Part shown: one piece after another, positions 16,813-26,295 of the stretch
Layout: the number at the start of each line of letters is the position of its first letter
Position numbering within the stretch: the stretch's first letter is position 1
Assembly (NCBI GenBank): GCA_013288325.1
Contig: JABDCB010000030.1
Location: forward strand, 1 to 34,520
Reading direction: 5' to 3'
DNA from: Bacteroidota bacterium
GTDB lineage: Bacteria > Bacteroidota > Bacteroidia > Palsa-965
DNA length: 34,520 bases
Program-made: the position numbers and the translations under genes
Notes under the pieces: model-generated
What the model was told of the DNA's origin: nothing
Seen by the model: only the letters and a program-made list of their open reading frames with translations
The model's database searches: none

Positions 16813-17952
16813 ATGAAATTCGGAACGAAAGCCATTCATGCAGGCCAAGAGCCTGATCCTACCACCGGAGCGGTGATGACACCTATATACCAAACATCTA
16901 CCTATTGGCAGGCATCTCCCGGTAAACACCAGGGGTATGCTTATGCAAGAGGCAAAAATCCAACCCGCAGTGCGCTTGAAAAATGTCTTGCCGAACTGGA
17001 AGGTACCCGTTACGGACTCTGTTTTTCAAGTGGTATGGGAGCCACCGATGCGGTTGTTAAATTACTTCGCCCGGGCGATGAAGTGATCACCGGCGATGAT
17101 TTGTATGGTGGCACGTATCGTATGTTTACAAAGGTTTTTGAACCTTTTGGTCTGAAATTTCACTTTGTCGATATGAAAGATCCTGCTGTTATTCGCAAGC
17201 ATGTCAATTCCAAAACAAAGCTGATCTGGTTGGAAACACCTACCAACCCAACGATGCAAATTATCGATATAGAAGCCTGTGCAAAAATTGCAAAGGAGTT
17301 TAAACTGATACTAGCCGTTGATAACACTTTTGCATCCCCGTTTCTTCAAAACCCGACTAACCTTGGGGCCGATATCGTCATGCATTCTGTAACCAAATAC
17401 ATCAGCGGACATAGTGATGTAATCATGGGAGCCCTTTGTGTAAACGACGAAAAACTATATACTGATCTTGCTTTTATTCACAACTCCTGCGGTGCCACTC
17501 CCGGCCCAATGGATAGCTTCCTCGTTTTGCGCGGTGTAAAAACCCTTCATATCCGGATGGAAAGACACTGCTTTAACGGACGGAAAGTTGCTGAATTTCT
17601 TAAAACACATCCCAAAATCGACAAGCTCTACTGGCCCGGATTTCCTGACCATCCAAACCATGACATTGCAAAAAAACAAATGAAAGACTTTGGCGGGATG
17701 ATCTCCTTTTCACTAAAGGGAAACAGCCAGGAAGAAGCCTTCCGTATCGCATCTTCATTCAAAGTCTTTACCCTCGCAGAGTCACTTGGCGGGGTGGAGT
17801 CGCTTGTCAATCATCCTGCTACCATGACCCATGCCTCTATTCCAAAAGCGGAAAGAGAACGTGCAGGGATTGTAGACTCTATGCTTCGTTTGAGTGTAGG
17901 AATTGAAGATATTGATGATCTGCTGATTGATCTTAAGCAGGCCCTTGCCTGA
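16813..17952 (+). CDS. Cystathionine gamma-synthase/gamma-lyase family PLP enzyme
   Basis: A 379-residue enzyme of the Cys/Met-metabolism PLP family (trans-sulfuration). N-terminal GTKAIHAGQEPDPTTGAV, YARGKNPTR (phosphate-binding Tyr/Arg), LYGGTYRMF, LETPTNP, AVDNTFASPFLQNP and SVTKYISGH with the PLP lysine K195 are all present, as is the C-terminal SLGGVESLVNHPATMTH. Sequence alone does not separate cystathionine gamma-synthase (methionine synthesis) from gamma-lyase (cysteine synthesis). A role beside MetH in methionine/homocysteine metabolism is plausible. No SAM riboswitch precedes it; the upstream gap has only TAAATTTC at 16781-16788, a weak -7-like box. Confidence 0.93.
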   Translation: MKFGTKAIHAGQEPDPTTGAVMTPIYQTSTYWQASPGKHQGYAYARGKNPTRSALEKCLAELEGTRYGLCFSSGMGATDAVVKLLRPGDEVITGDDLYGGTYRMFTKVFEPFGLKFHFVDMKDPAVIRKHVNSKTKLIWLETPTNPTMQIIDIEACAKIAKEFKLILAVDNTFASPFLQNPTNLGADIVMHSVTKYISGHSDVIMGALCVNDEKLYTDLAFIHNSCGATPGPMDSFLVLRGVKTLHIRMERHCFNGRKVAEFLKTHPKIDKLYWPGFPDHPNHDIAKKQMKDFGGMISFSLKGNSQEEAFRIASSFKVFTLAESLGGVESLVNHPATMTHASIPKAERERAGIVDSMLRLSVGIEDIDDLLIDLKQALA

Positions 17953-17978
17953 AGAAGTCCATTCCTGAAGATTCCTTA

Positions 17979-18010
17979 TTTGGATATTCGCCAGGCGATA
18001 CTTAACTTTA
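17979..18010 (+). promoter_or_regulatory. Probable promoter of the SDR gene
   Basis: TTTG (17979-17982), 20 bases, then TAACTTTA (18003-18010), one mismatch to TAnnTTTG. The ATG at 18030 is 19 bases downstream. Confidence 0.42.
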
Positions 18011-18029
18011 ATATTCATAGGTATACCAA

Positions 18030-18761
18030 ATGAATTTCTACTATATCACCGGGACAAGCCGCGGGCTGGGCAAAGCCCTCGCAGAGTATTACCTGACCGA
18101 AGCACCGAATAATATCGTTATTGGTATATCCAGAAACCAGACTGTTTTTCATAAAAACTACGAGCACTTCAATGTCGATCTGGGGGATCCTTCTCAGGTA
18201 AAAACATTGCACTTTCCTCCTCATCACGATGCAAAAAAAATCGTACTGATTAATAATGCCGGGGTGGTAGGAATGATAAAACCGATGGGGCAACTGACAT
18301 CAGAGGCTATCATTCATAATTTTCAGGTTAATCTGGTAGCTCCTGCTGTTCTCTCCAATCAGTTTATGAAGGCCTATCATGATTCCAATGCCGATAAAAT
18401 GATCGTCAATATCAGTTCCGGCGCCGGCAAAACACCTATTGCTGGCTGGGCCCCTTATTGCGCATCCAAAGCAGGGATAAATATGCTGAGCAAGGTGGTG
18501 GATGAAGAACAGAAAAATGCTTTCGGCTACAAATTCAGAATCTATTCCATTGAGCCGGGGGTTATCGATACCCAAATGCAGGAGGAAATCCGCTCGGCTT
18601 CACCCGAAGATTTTGTACGGTTGACAGATTTCATCAATTACAAAATTGAAAATCAATTGGCAAAACCGACCTTGATCGCAGAAAAATTTGCACACATCAT
18701 CCGCAATCCGGAACAGTTTAAAGATGTTTTGTTTTCTGTAAAAGATGTTGTGGTTGACTGA
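18030..18761 (+). CDS. Short-chain dehydrogenase/reductase
   Basis: A 243-residue cytosolic NAD(P)-dependent oxidoreductase with a Rossmann fold. The cofactor motif TGTSRGLG is at residues 7-14, NNAG at 75-78, the catalytic serine region NISSGAG near 127-133, and YCASK with Tyr143 and Lys147. The order and spacing are classical SDR. Sequence features (the YYITGTSRGLG start and the SIEPGVIDTQMQEEIR segment) are closest to the sepiapterin/benzil-reductase-like subgroup, so a carbonyl reductase is likely; the real substrate is unknown. It follows the cystathionine enzyme by 77 bp and has its own promoter-like boxes. Confidence 0.9.
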   Translation: MNFYYITGTSRGLGKALAEYYLTEAPNNIVIGISRNQTVFHKNYEHFNVDLGDPSQVKTLHFPPHHDAKKIVLINNAGVVGMIKPMGQLTSEAIIHNFQVNLVAPAVLSNQFMKAYHDSNADKMIVNISSGAGKTPIAGWAPYCASKAGINMLSKVVDEEQKNAFGYKFRIYSIEPGVIDTQMQEEIRSASPEDFVRLTDFINYKIENQLAKPTLIAEKFAHIIRNPEQFKDVLFSVKDVVVD

Positions 18762-18795
18762 TCAGAGTCCTTTGATCGTGAAATAATATTGCTTC

Positions 18796-21700
18796 CTAGA
18801 AAAACGCTCTTACCGTAGCTCCTCCTGTGTGTATCGTTTTGGTGTTTTCACTTTGACGTCCTTCATAGGTAATGTTTACCTGTATATTATTGGATAATGT
18901 ACGCTGATACCCTACTGACCAGGTTGCGTTCTTGCCTGGATGCAACCCATCCAGCATTTCATATGCCACCGGGCTATTATCCGATCCGTTGTAACGCATG
19001 TCGATATAATTCAATTTCATATTAATACTTCCTTTATTCACAATATTGTATTTGCCCTCCAGTCCCAGATTATTTGAAAAAACCGTTTCGCCTCCAAAAT
19101 CAGGGGTGTTTTTCTTTTCGGTGTAAGCATAGTCAACAGCTATACGGAAACGGTTATTGGGCTGATAGGTAAGTTTAGGATCGGTTGTTATATACGTTAA
19201 GTCATAATCTCTGGAGGCAAAAAACTGGGAGGCATTGGTTTTATCTCCTTCCTTTCCTGTAACGAGCAACCCTAATACTTTATTGAGGTTCCACCGTATT
19301 CTCATTTCATAAAAATCGTTCAGACGGGTCTCAAAACCATCTGTTAACAAAGACTTTCCACGTACATCCTGATAATTGAGGTCGGCACCGAAAACAGGAT
19401 TGTTTTGATTAAAAAAGATAGAATTCCGGAAAGAGGAATTGAGGGTAACCAGTGATGTATCTATTATAGATTTTAAAAAAGGATTATATGCTTCCAGCGG
19501 ATCCTGGTCTGTCGTTTTCCGGTCTATGCGATAGGTGGCCTGTTCTACAAAATGGGATAACCCTTTCCGGATACCCTTTTTTGTGGCCCATCGCGACCCT
19601 GGTTTAATAAGAAGATTCTGACTGAACTGATTTGTATAGGCCTTAATATAATCGTCGGTAGGTGTGAATACCCTTATATAGGTAGCCTGATCCGGATAGA
19701 GAGCTATTTCAAATTCGTTCAACTGTTTAATGCCATCTCCGTTATAATCTATCCAGGTATATTGACCCTGCCCTGCCGGTACCAAGATATAAGAGTATTC
19801 CTTTTTTTGTTCCAGCCCCGAACCGGCTTCATAAAATGTGTTTGCCGTTACCAGACCCTGCCATAGCCTCAGGTTATATTCCACTCTTCCTAGCAGCGAG
19901 TTTTCGGGCTTTTGCGTGGTCAGATTCGGATTCAGAATTTGCAACTCACGGTAGGTAATATTGGTCTTGAATTCGCTGGCTTTGTTTTTCATCAATGCCA
20001 TAGAGAACGACATATCCTGTGCATCCGAAAGCGCGCTCAAATGATCCTGAATTGGGGAATAATCCTGCCGGTGTTTATAGCTCAGCTTATATTTATTTTT
20101 CGACGTGTCAGCATTCTGCACATAAGCCTGCCATTCAAAAAAGTTGAAACTGGTTGGTAACAATGTATCTGCTCCCGGTGCACGCATGATGTTTTTTTCC
20201 TGCTGCTCGGCAACTCCGATTGTAATGCGCCGAAATTTTTTCGACAAATCTGCGTTATGACGCAGGAAAAGGGAATTGCTTTGCGTACCTCCTGTATTCA
20301 GTAAGCTGACATTGGCTTTCAGTACATAACCGTAATGACTGAAACTACCCGACAAGTCATTCTTCAGACCATTGTATTCCGATCCTTCCAGAAAGCTGCT
20401 CAGCGAGTAGGTCAGATTTCCATATCGGTTTCGGGTTAACGAAAAGCCTCCTGTTGTATAATGCTGATCCGCTACAGAAGGAAGAAAACTGACATTCCAG
20501 TCACGCTCAAACTCCGCACTCCGGTATCGTTCAATCGCCGTAAAATTTTGTTGCGTATATTCATAACTGAGGCTCTTCGCAAAAATCCATTTGCTCGTTT
20601 GCGCAGGATCATTGATATTAATAATCGTTGGCTGTCGTGCGGCCTGAGACCTTACTGACACGCTATCCAAACTATCTTTCATACTCCTTACTTTTGGCTT
20701 GCGTATCTGGTGGGTTGTATCCGGAGCAACATATCCGGAACCGGTTTTATTATCCAAATGAAAACGGAATGCATATCCCGTATTATTCTGATCATCATAA
20801 GGTGAAAAGGTATTCTGGTCATAATTACTCAATGCCCCTTCCACACCCAGAGTGGTATGTTTATTTAAAATAAATTCACCCCCGGCAGTAACCATTTGTT
20901 TCTTTTTGGGAGTCACCAGCTGAATAACAGGGGCATAACTTCCCTGATGCACCCCAGCTACCGGGGCCACCCATTGAAAAACCCTGCCATTGGCACTCGA
21001 TGGAATATTGATATAATCCCCATTACCGACACCCACATCGCTGAAGCTTAATTGAAAATGCGAAACGGTTGGATCATTGGAATAAACATACACCCCGGAT
21101 GTGTAATGAATACCACCCACCACCGTATCTCCTCCAACAGGGATACGATAAAGCACCAGACTGTTGGACCATGCCACCGTATCAATAGCCGGATAAACAG
21201 CCTTTGATATATTATTGCCGATATCATGCATCAGTTGTTTTTCCTGGTCATTCAGCGACTGTTGTACCGGCTGATTCTTGTTATCCTGCTCCGAATAGGC
21301 CTGAAAATATAGCTTCATATTTTTCTGCGTGTATTCATCACTGAAATTAAGCAGAGACCGTGCATAGTTTTTATCCGAGTATTCATATTCAACAATAATG
21401 CGTCGGTCTTTGGTAATCAGATTTTTTGCAGTGAATGTGACCTGTGATGTGTTGTAATCAATAATATAGTCGTACTCCTGTCCCCGTTTCATCAACTGTC
21501 CGTCTATATACACTTTCTCACTTCCCGAAAGGATAATGATAAACGGTTCGTTTTCATTTCCTCTCAGAATATAAGGGCCCTGGTTGCCCTCTTCTCCTTC
21601 TATCACCATACGACCGTATTTTCCTTTTGCAACTGCTACGCTTGCCGAAACTCTCATATGGCCCTGGCCGGTGGTATCCTTGGGGTTTGTTGACATGCCA

Positions 21701-22425
21701 ATAAGCGTTGAAAAACCAAGGCCTTGTACTTTTTTATTGTAGTTAAGAAAATACCCGGTAGGTTTGGCAACAACAAAGTCTCCGGCAATCAGCTTGGATG
21801 TCTTGTTTGACAGCTGTATAAATACCTTATCAAACTCTTGTAGATTTTGTGTGTTTCCCTGAGGTTGTATCGGTATATTCTGATCGGATGCCGCCAATAA
21901 TATATCTACGTCGTTGGAAAGTTTTCCCGACAGCTGCAGATTAAGACTCGAGTTTAATGCCAGATCCTGATTATTTCCAAAACTAAGTCCACGTGAAAGG
22001 CTTCCGCTTTTTGTAAGTCCTTCCATTTTAAAAATATCATTGTTTCCCGGCGGAGCCCTGTAAACATATGGATTGATAAATCCTTTGTTGTCGGGTCGGA
22101 GCAAATCCGGATTCTTGTGCCGGTGTTCTTCGGTAAACAAATATGGAAATACTTTATAATGTATTACCAGCGTATCTGTCGGATGATGCCTAAAATAGAT
22201 TCTTGATTCGCTGTAATTGATATGATACGAAGCGGTATCAAGTGTTTGTCCAAGAGCGGAAAGATGGCAGGCTCCGGGTACCATACTGAGTGTATCAAGT
22301 ACCAGCGTATCGGAGCGGAGTACTAGTTTTTTGGTACGGACATTACTTTCTCCCTGCGCCTGTGTAATGGATGGCAGAGAAAGAACAAACAGGCCCAGAA
22401 ATATGTATCTGATAATACCCAACAA
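18796..22425 (-). CDS. Large outer-membrane beta-barrel-like protein of unknown function
   Basis: A 1209-residue exported protein with a clear signal peptide (MLGIIRYIFLGLFVLSLPSI, cleavage near TQA-QG at about 23-24). Residues about 140-220 contain GSLSRGLSFGNNQDLALNS and IPIQPQGNTQNLQEFDKVFI; similar stretches occur, as I recall, in SprA-like T9SS components and other giant Bacteroidota outer-membrane proteins. From about residue 600 on, the sequence is alternating beta-strand with many aromatic ends, and the C-terminus finishes NITYEGRQSENTKTIHTGG with a final Phe, as in outer-membrane barrels. A calcium-type loop WIDYNGDGIKQLNEFEIAL is also present. It is shorter than SprA (over 2,000 residues), so it is a relative at most. 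Transport or surface assembly is inference. Confidence 0.75.
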   Translation of the reverse strand: MLGIIRYIFLGLFVLSLPSITQAQGESNVRTKKLVLRSDTLVLDTLSMVPGACHLSALGQTLDTASYHINYSESRIYFRHHPTDTLVIHYKVFPYLFTEEHRHKNPDLLRPDNKGFINPYVYRAPPGNNDIFKMEGLTKSGSLSRGLSFGNNQDLALNSSLNLQLSGKLSNDVDILLAASDQNIPIQPQGNTQNLQEFDKVFIQLSNKTSKLIAGDFVVAKPTGYFLNYNKKVQGLGFSTLIGMSTNPKDTTGQGHMRVSASVAVAKGKYGRMVIEGEEGNQGPYILRGNENEPFIIILSGSEKVYIDGQLMKRGQEYDYIIDYNTSQVTFTAKNLITKDRRIIVEYEYSDKNYARSLLNFSDEYTQKNMKLYFQAYSEQDNKNQPVQQSLNDQEKQLMHDIGNNISKAVYPAIDTVAWSNSLVLYRIPVGGDTVVGGIHYTSGVYVYSNDPTVSHFQLSFSDVGVGNGDYINIPSSANGRVFQWVAPVAGVHQGSYAPVIQLVTPKKKQMVTAGGEFILNKHTTLGVEGALSNYDQNTFSPYDDQNNTGYAFRFHLDNKTGSGYVAPDTTHQIRKPKVRSMKDSLDSVSVRSQAARQPTIININDPAQTSKWIFAKSLSYEYTQQNFTAIERYRSAEFERDWNVSFLPSVADQHYTTGGFSLTRNRYGNLTYSLSSFLEGSEYNGLKNDLSGSFSHYGYVLKANVSLLNTGGTQSNSLFLRHNADLSKKFRRITIGVAEQQEKNIMRAPGADTLLPTSFNFFEWQAYVQNADTSKNKYKLSYKHRQDYSPIQDHLSALSDAQDMSFSMALMKNKASEFKTNITYRELQILNPNLTTQKPENSLLGRVEYNLRLWQGLVTANTFYEAGSGLEQKKEYSYILVPAGQGQYTWIDYNGDGIKQLNEFEIALYPDQATYIRVFTPTDDYIKAYTNQFSQNLLIKPGSRWATKKGIRKGLSHFVEQATYRIDRKTTDQDPLEAYNPFLKSIIDTSLVTLNSSFRNSIFFNQNNPVFGADLNYQDVRGKSLLTDGFETRLNDFYEMRIRWNLNKVLGLLVTGKEGDKTNASQFFASRDYDLTYITTDPKLTYQPNNRFRIAVDYAYTEKKNTPDFGGETVFSNNLGLEGKYNIVNKGSINMKLNYIDMRYNGSDNSPVAYEMLDGLHPGKNATWSVGYQRTLSNNIQVNITYEGRQSENTKTIHTGGATVRAFF

Positions 22426-22518
22426 CGTTAAAGCGGGATCTGAAATTATTTAAATATACAAAATAGCTCCGGAAGGCCCCTGGTTTTAAAATCAGGAGGT
22501 TCTGCTTTAGCTAATCAC

Positions 22519-22526
22519 TATCTTTG
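22519..22526 (+). promoter_or_regulatory. -7 promoter element for the exonuclease III gene
   Basis: TATCTTTG, a full TAnnTTTG match and the same octamer as in the metH promoter. It lies 51 bases ahead of the ATG at 22578 and overlaps the TTG at 22524, which argues against that TTG being the start codon. Confidence 0.4.
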
Positions 22527-22577
22527 ACTTCCATTCGAATTCCGGCTGATAAAAGATTACAATATATACGTAATTAT

Positions 22578-23345
22578 ATGGCAAAAATTATCTCTTACAA
22601 CGTAAATGGTATCCGTTCTGCAATTACCAAAGGATGGCTGGACTGGTTAAAAGCTGCCGATCCCGATATTGTCTGTCTTCAGGAAATAAAGGCCAATTCG
22701 GAACAGTTGGATCTGTCTCTTTTCGAAGCTGCAGGCTATCATCATTACTGGCATTCGGCTGAAAAAAAGGGGTATAGTGGGGTAGCTATTCTTTCTAAAA
22801 AGAAGCCCGATAAGATCGTCGTTGGCTGTGGTATGAAGATTTACGATAGCGAAGGACGTGTTTTAAGGGCTGATTTCGGGGATGTTTCGGTCATGAGCGT
22901 ATATATGCCCTCCGGATCCAGTGGTGATGAACGGCAAGCATTTAAGATGAAATGGCTTTCCGACTTTCATCAATACATCGAAAAACTTAAAAAAGAGCGT
23001 CCTAACCTTATTATTTCAGGGGATTATAATATTTGTCATAAACACATTGATATTCACAACCCGGTAAGCAATGCCAATTCCTCCGGATTTTTGCCCGAAG
23101 AAAGGGAGTGGATAGATGGATTTATGAAGAGTGGTTTTATTGATTCATTCCGTCTTTTTAATCAGGATCCTCATCATTATACCTGGTGGACTTTCAGGGC
23201 CAATGCCCGGGTCAAAAATCTGGGTTGGCGCATTGATTATCACCTGGTAAGTGAGCCATTAAGAGCTAAAATCCGGAAGGCCAATATTCTTCCTCAAGCC
23301 AAACATTCGGATCATTGCCCGTTGACTGTGGAAATCGATTTTTGA
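22578..23345 (+). CDS. xth: Exodeoxyribonuclease III
   Basis: A DNA-repair AP endonuclease and 3'-5' exonuclease of the EEP (exonuclease/endonuclease/phosphatase) fold. From the ATG at 22578 the protein is 255 residues and starts MAKIISYNVNGIRSA, the standard family N-terminus; an upstream TTG at 22524 would add 18 unrelated residues. Metal-site and catalytic motifs are visible: Asn8/Asn10, LQEIKA with Glu36, SGDYNICHKHIDIHNP (catalytic Asp and Asn), WRIDYHLVS and the C-terminal SDHCPLTVEI with the Asp-His pair. It is divergent from the large outer-membrane protein gene. Confidence 0.95.
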   Translation: MAKIISYNVNGIRSAITKGWLDWLKAADPDIVCLQEIKANSEQLDLSLFEAAGYHHYWHSAEKKGYSGVAILSKKKPDKIVVGCGMKIYDSEGRVLRADFGDVSVMSVYMPSGSSGDERQAFKMKWLSDFHQYIEKLKKERPNLIISGDYNICHKHIDIHNPVSNANSSGFLPEEREWIDGFMKSGFIDSFRLFNQDPHHYTWWTFRANARVKNLGWRIDYHLVSEPLRAKIRKANILPQAKHSDHCPLTVEIDF

Positions 23346-23555
23346 GCCTCTTTTTCTCTATAAAAACCCTTTTTTCGGTGATTAATAGCTAGTCTGGTTT
23401 CAATATCCAATATTTTCGTACTTTAGGCACTTAAAAGCGAAACATTTCATTTTTTATTACTTTGTTCTGATATTCCTGTATTATATGTTAATATGAATCA
23501 AGGATGTCCCCATCCGATTATATTATAGGAGTTATCAGCATTCAAAACCAATTCT

Positions 23556-25307
23556 ATGTCGATGAAAAAGATTAGCCTTTATTTCCTAGCAGCATCTTTC
23601 CTGATTTCCTGTGGAAATGATGACCATAATGGGAAAAAAGAGCGTAAAGCAATGGGGCCGGTTCATGTAGGAGGTGTGTTCCGAATGAATGAAGTGGATG
23701 ATTTTAAAAACCTTTATCCTCTTAATGTCCAGGAAGAATATTCTTACCACGTTGCCAGCCAGGTATATGAAGGATTGGTAAAGCTGGATCAGAAAACGCT
23801 TAACGTACTTCCTTGTCTTGCCGACAAATACGAGATCAATGAAGATGCCACCAAATTCACTTTTCATATCCGCGATAAAGTCCGGTTTCATGACGACCCT
23901 TGTTTTGCCGATGGCAAAGGAAGGGAAGTAAAAGCAGCAGACTTTAAATGGTGTTTTGATAAACTTTGTGAATACAGTTCAAACAACCAGATGTTTCCGA
24001 TCACCTTCAAGGGAAGAGTAGTTGGAGCAGACGAATATTTTCAGTCCACCGTGGACAAAAAACCTCTGGCAGGTGGTGTTTCCGGTGTACGTGTTGTTGA
24101 CGAACATACGATTGAAATCACCCTTAAACAATCTTTTGCCGGATTCCTCAATATCCTGATTACTCCCGGATGCTGGCTCTATCCAAAAGAAGCCCTGGAC
24201 AAATACAAAGAAGACATGAGTTTTCAGTGTGTTGGTACCGGACCATTTCATGCTAAAAGCATTAAAAGAGGAGAATATGCCATTCTGGAGCGCAATGAAA
24301 ATTATTGGAATGTGGATGAATATGGCAATCACTTGCCTTATCTGGATGTCCTGCACTTTACATTCCTGAAAGATAAAAAAGCCGAACTGCTTAAATTCCG
24401 CAGTAAAGAGCTGGATATGATTTTCCGTATACCGGTAGAAATGATTCCGTCATTGATGGGCGAACTCAAAGATGCTAAAACAGGCGGAGCTGATTTTGAA
24501 ATGCAAAGCGTACCTGCTCTTCGTCTTACCTATTACGGATTTCAGCATATGCTGCCTCCATTCGATAATAAAAAAGTTCGGGAGGCATTCAATTATGCTA
24601 TTGACAGAGAGAATATTGTAAAATATACCTTGCAGGGTGAAGGAGAGCCTGGAGAATACGGTATTGTACCTCCTGCATTTACTAATTATGATACGGTCGG
24701 GTTCCGTGGATATCATTACAACAAAGAAAAGGCTCAGAAGCTGATGGCCGAAGCCGGATATCCGGATGGTAAAGGATTTCCTGTTATCAACCTCGAAATT
24801 AACGGTGCAGGGGGCGACAGAAACGAAAGCGTTGCAACTGTTATTGCTAAAATGCTGAAGGAAAATCTGAATGTGGAAGTGAAAATAGATCCTATGATGA
24901 TGGCTCAACACATGGAAAATATGGAAACAGGCAAATCCAAATTCTTCCGTACCGGTTGGGTAGCCGATTATCCGGATCCCGAAACCTTCCTTGATTTGCT
25001 GTACAGCAAATACATTCCTGCTAAAATGGATGAACAGTCGTATGTAAATCTTTGCCGGTACAAAAGCACCCGCTTCGATTCTATATTCGATGCAGCCAAA
25101 AAAGAATTTGACCCGAAAAGAAGATTTGAGTTATATAAAAAGGCCGATCAGGTGGCCGCTGATGATGCTGCTATCATGCCTATCTACTATGAAGAGATAG
25201 ACCGTCTGCTCCAGAAAAATGTGCGCAATTTTGATGCCAATGGCATGGAATACCGCGATCTGAGCAAAGTATGGCTGGAGCCCGACAAGGCCGGCAAGAA
25301 ACAATAA
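23556..25307 (+). CDS. ABC transporter substrate-binding lipoprotein, oligopeptide type (SBP family 5)
   Basis: A 583-residue periplasmic binding protein anchored as a lipoprotein: the signal ends FLISC with Cys19, followed by GNDDHNGK. Family-5 features are YHVASQVYEGLVKLD near 65-80, PCLADKYEINEDATKFTFHIR, VKAADFKWCFDK, FQCVGTGPFHAKSI, KKVREAFNYAIDRENIV and RTGWVADYPDPETFLDLL. Such proteins bind peptides (OppA/DppA) or other ligands and deliver them to an ABC permease. No permease or ATPase gene lies next to it, so it is an orphan here. ATG codons occur at 23556 and 23562; both keep the signal peptide. A strong terminator follows the stop. Confidence 0.92.
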   Translation: MSMKKISLYFLAASFLISCGNDDHNGKKERKAMGPVHVGGVFRMNEVDDFKNLYPLNVQEEYSYHVASQVYEGLVKLDQKTLNVLPCLADKYEINEDATKFTFHIRDKVRFHDDPCFADGKGREVKAADFKWCFDKLCEYSSNNQMFPITFKGRVVGADEYFQSTVDKKPLAGGVSGVRVVDEHTIEITLKQSFAGFLNILITPGCWLYPKEALDKYKEDMSFQCVGTGPFHAKSIKRGEYAILERNENYWNVDEYGNHLPYLDVLHFTFLKDKKAELLKFRSKELDMIFRIPVEMIPSLMGELKDAKTGGADFEMQSVPALRLTYYGFQHMLPPFDNKKVREAFNYAIDRENIVKYTLQGEGEPGEYGIVPPAFTNYDTVGFRGYHYNKEKAQKLMAEAGYPDGKGFPVINLEINGAGGDRNESVATVIAKMLKENLNVEVKIDPMMMAQHMENMETGKSKFFRTGWVADYPDPETFLDLLYSKYIPAKMDEQSYVNLCRYKSTRFDSIFDAAKKEFDPKRRFELYKKADQVAADDAAIMPIYYEEIDRLLQKNVRNFDANGMEYRDLSKVWLEPDKAGKKQ

Positions 25308-25329
25308 GAAAATCAGAGAAATAAATAAT

Positions 25330-25369
25330 GAGCCTCCGGAAAATCAAAAATTCCGGAGGCTCTTTTTTT
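25330..25369 (+). terminator. Perfect 12-bp hairpin terminator
   Basis: A 12-bp perfect stem (25330-25341 with 25351-25362), a 9-base A-rich loop and seven T (25363-25369). It ends the substrate-binding protein gene. The stop codon of the convergent gene (25368-25370) lies at the end of the T run, and the reverse direction is also followed by T-rich DNA, so it may serve both. Confidence 0.93.
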
Positions 25370-26099
25370 AGGAGTGGCCCGCTTCCGTGTTAATCTTTCG
25401 CATAAGCAATCGCTTGGCTACAGGAAGAAATGTTTCATTAAAAGGAATAGTCATTGTTGTTTCTACGGCATAAACAGCTGGGTTGGGTAAGCGGAGGTTA
25501 CCTCTTATCAAATCTGTTTTCATGGATACATAAGTATGAATAAAACTGCTTGAATACGTAGTTACATAGGAGATGTGCAAAGCCCTGTATTTATCATCCG
25601 GCTGCTCAAAAATGCTCACTTCATATTCATATACTTCTGTATTTGCACTTCGTCCCCCGCGTAAAAACAGATAGCCATAATCGGAATTTAATGGCACAAG
25701 CCCTATATGCTGGATATTGGTTTCTTTTTCAACCAGCTCATATATCTTCTTCCCGTCTTCCAAAGCCAGCGCAAAACGGGGAAGGGAAAAATCAAGGATG
25801 TTTTCCACTTCCGCCATCAAATGATCATCGGATGAAATTTTCTCGTACATCACTTTGAATTTTTCCATATCAAAGCCCTGTAGCTTTTGTTGAAAGGAAT
25901 CGGACAAATGCTGTTTGCTCTCTTTTAAAGCCTTTGCGTTACGGTAGTGTTCTACCAGCTCCGAAAGAGGCGGATACAATCTTACCTGGTCAAATTGTTT
26001 GTCCACATCCTGCAGCCATGCCAGGAGTATATATTTCTTATACTCAAAATCAACATGTCTTTCTGTTATCCAGTCCGGACTCAGCTTTGTTGCCATCAT
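25368..26099 (-). CDS. Hypothetical protein
   Basis: A 243-residue cytosolic protein with no signal peptide or membrane helix. I do not recognise a named domain. The N-terminal half is helical and charged (DFEYKKYILLAWLQDVDKQF, LVEHYRNAKALKESKQHLSD), and the C-terminal half looks like alternating beta strands (IGLVPLNSDYGYLFLRGG, YEYEVSIFEQPDD, YRALHISYVTTYS). The coding frame is clean over its full length, and the gene has its own divergent start beside the OmpA-like gene. Start uncertainty is one codon (two ATGs in a row). Function unknown. Confidence 0.75.
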   Translation of the reverse strand: MMATKLSPDWITERHVDFEYKKYILLAWLQDVDKQFDQVRLYPPLSELVEHYRNAKALKESKQHLSDSFQQKLQGFDMEKFKVMYEKISSDDHLMAEVENILDFSLPRFALALEDGKKIYELVEKETNIQHIGLVPLNSDYGYLFLRGGRSANTEVYEYEVSIFEQPDDKYRALHISYVTTYSSSFIHTYVSMKTDLIRGNLRLPNPAVYAVETTMTIPFNETFLPVAKRLLMRKINTEAGHS

Positions 26100-26295
26100 G
26101 TGAATTGATTTGCTGAAAGCTTTTACGCATCTAGTTTTCGGAAGGTTTCCGCTATGTTAATAAATTTATGGAATGCCTCCGATCCGCAGCAGGTTCCTGT
26201 TGTAATTTTGATGCTTGTAAGCACCCCTTGCTTTCTGATAATCAAGCAGAAAACTAAAGTGGTACCCTTTTTGACATAACCTATAAAAATAGCCG

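Noticed and set aside
22524-22577. Longer N-terminus for exonuclease III from TTG
   Set aside because: The 18 added residues do not fit the family, the TTG lies inside a TAnnTTTG promoter box, and ATG at 22578 gives the standard MAKIISYNVNG start.
23346-23555. Possible small RNA or leader ahead of the substrate-binding protein gene
   Set aside because: About 210 AT-rich bases hold only imperfect promoter-like boxes (for example TACTTTAG at 23419); no stable hairpin or known motif was visible.
26271-26290. TTGACA and TATAAA as an E. coli-type promoter ahead of the OmpA-like gene
   Set aside because: The boxes are only about five bases apart, far from the needed 17, and this phylum uses a different consensus.
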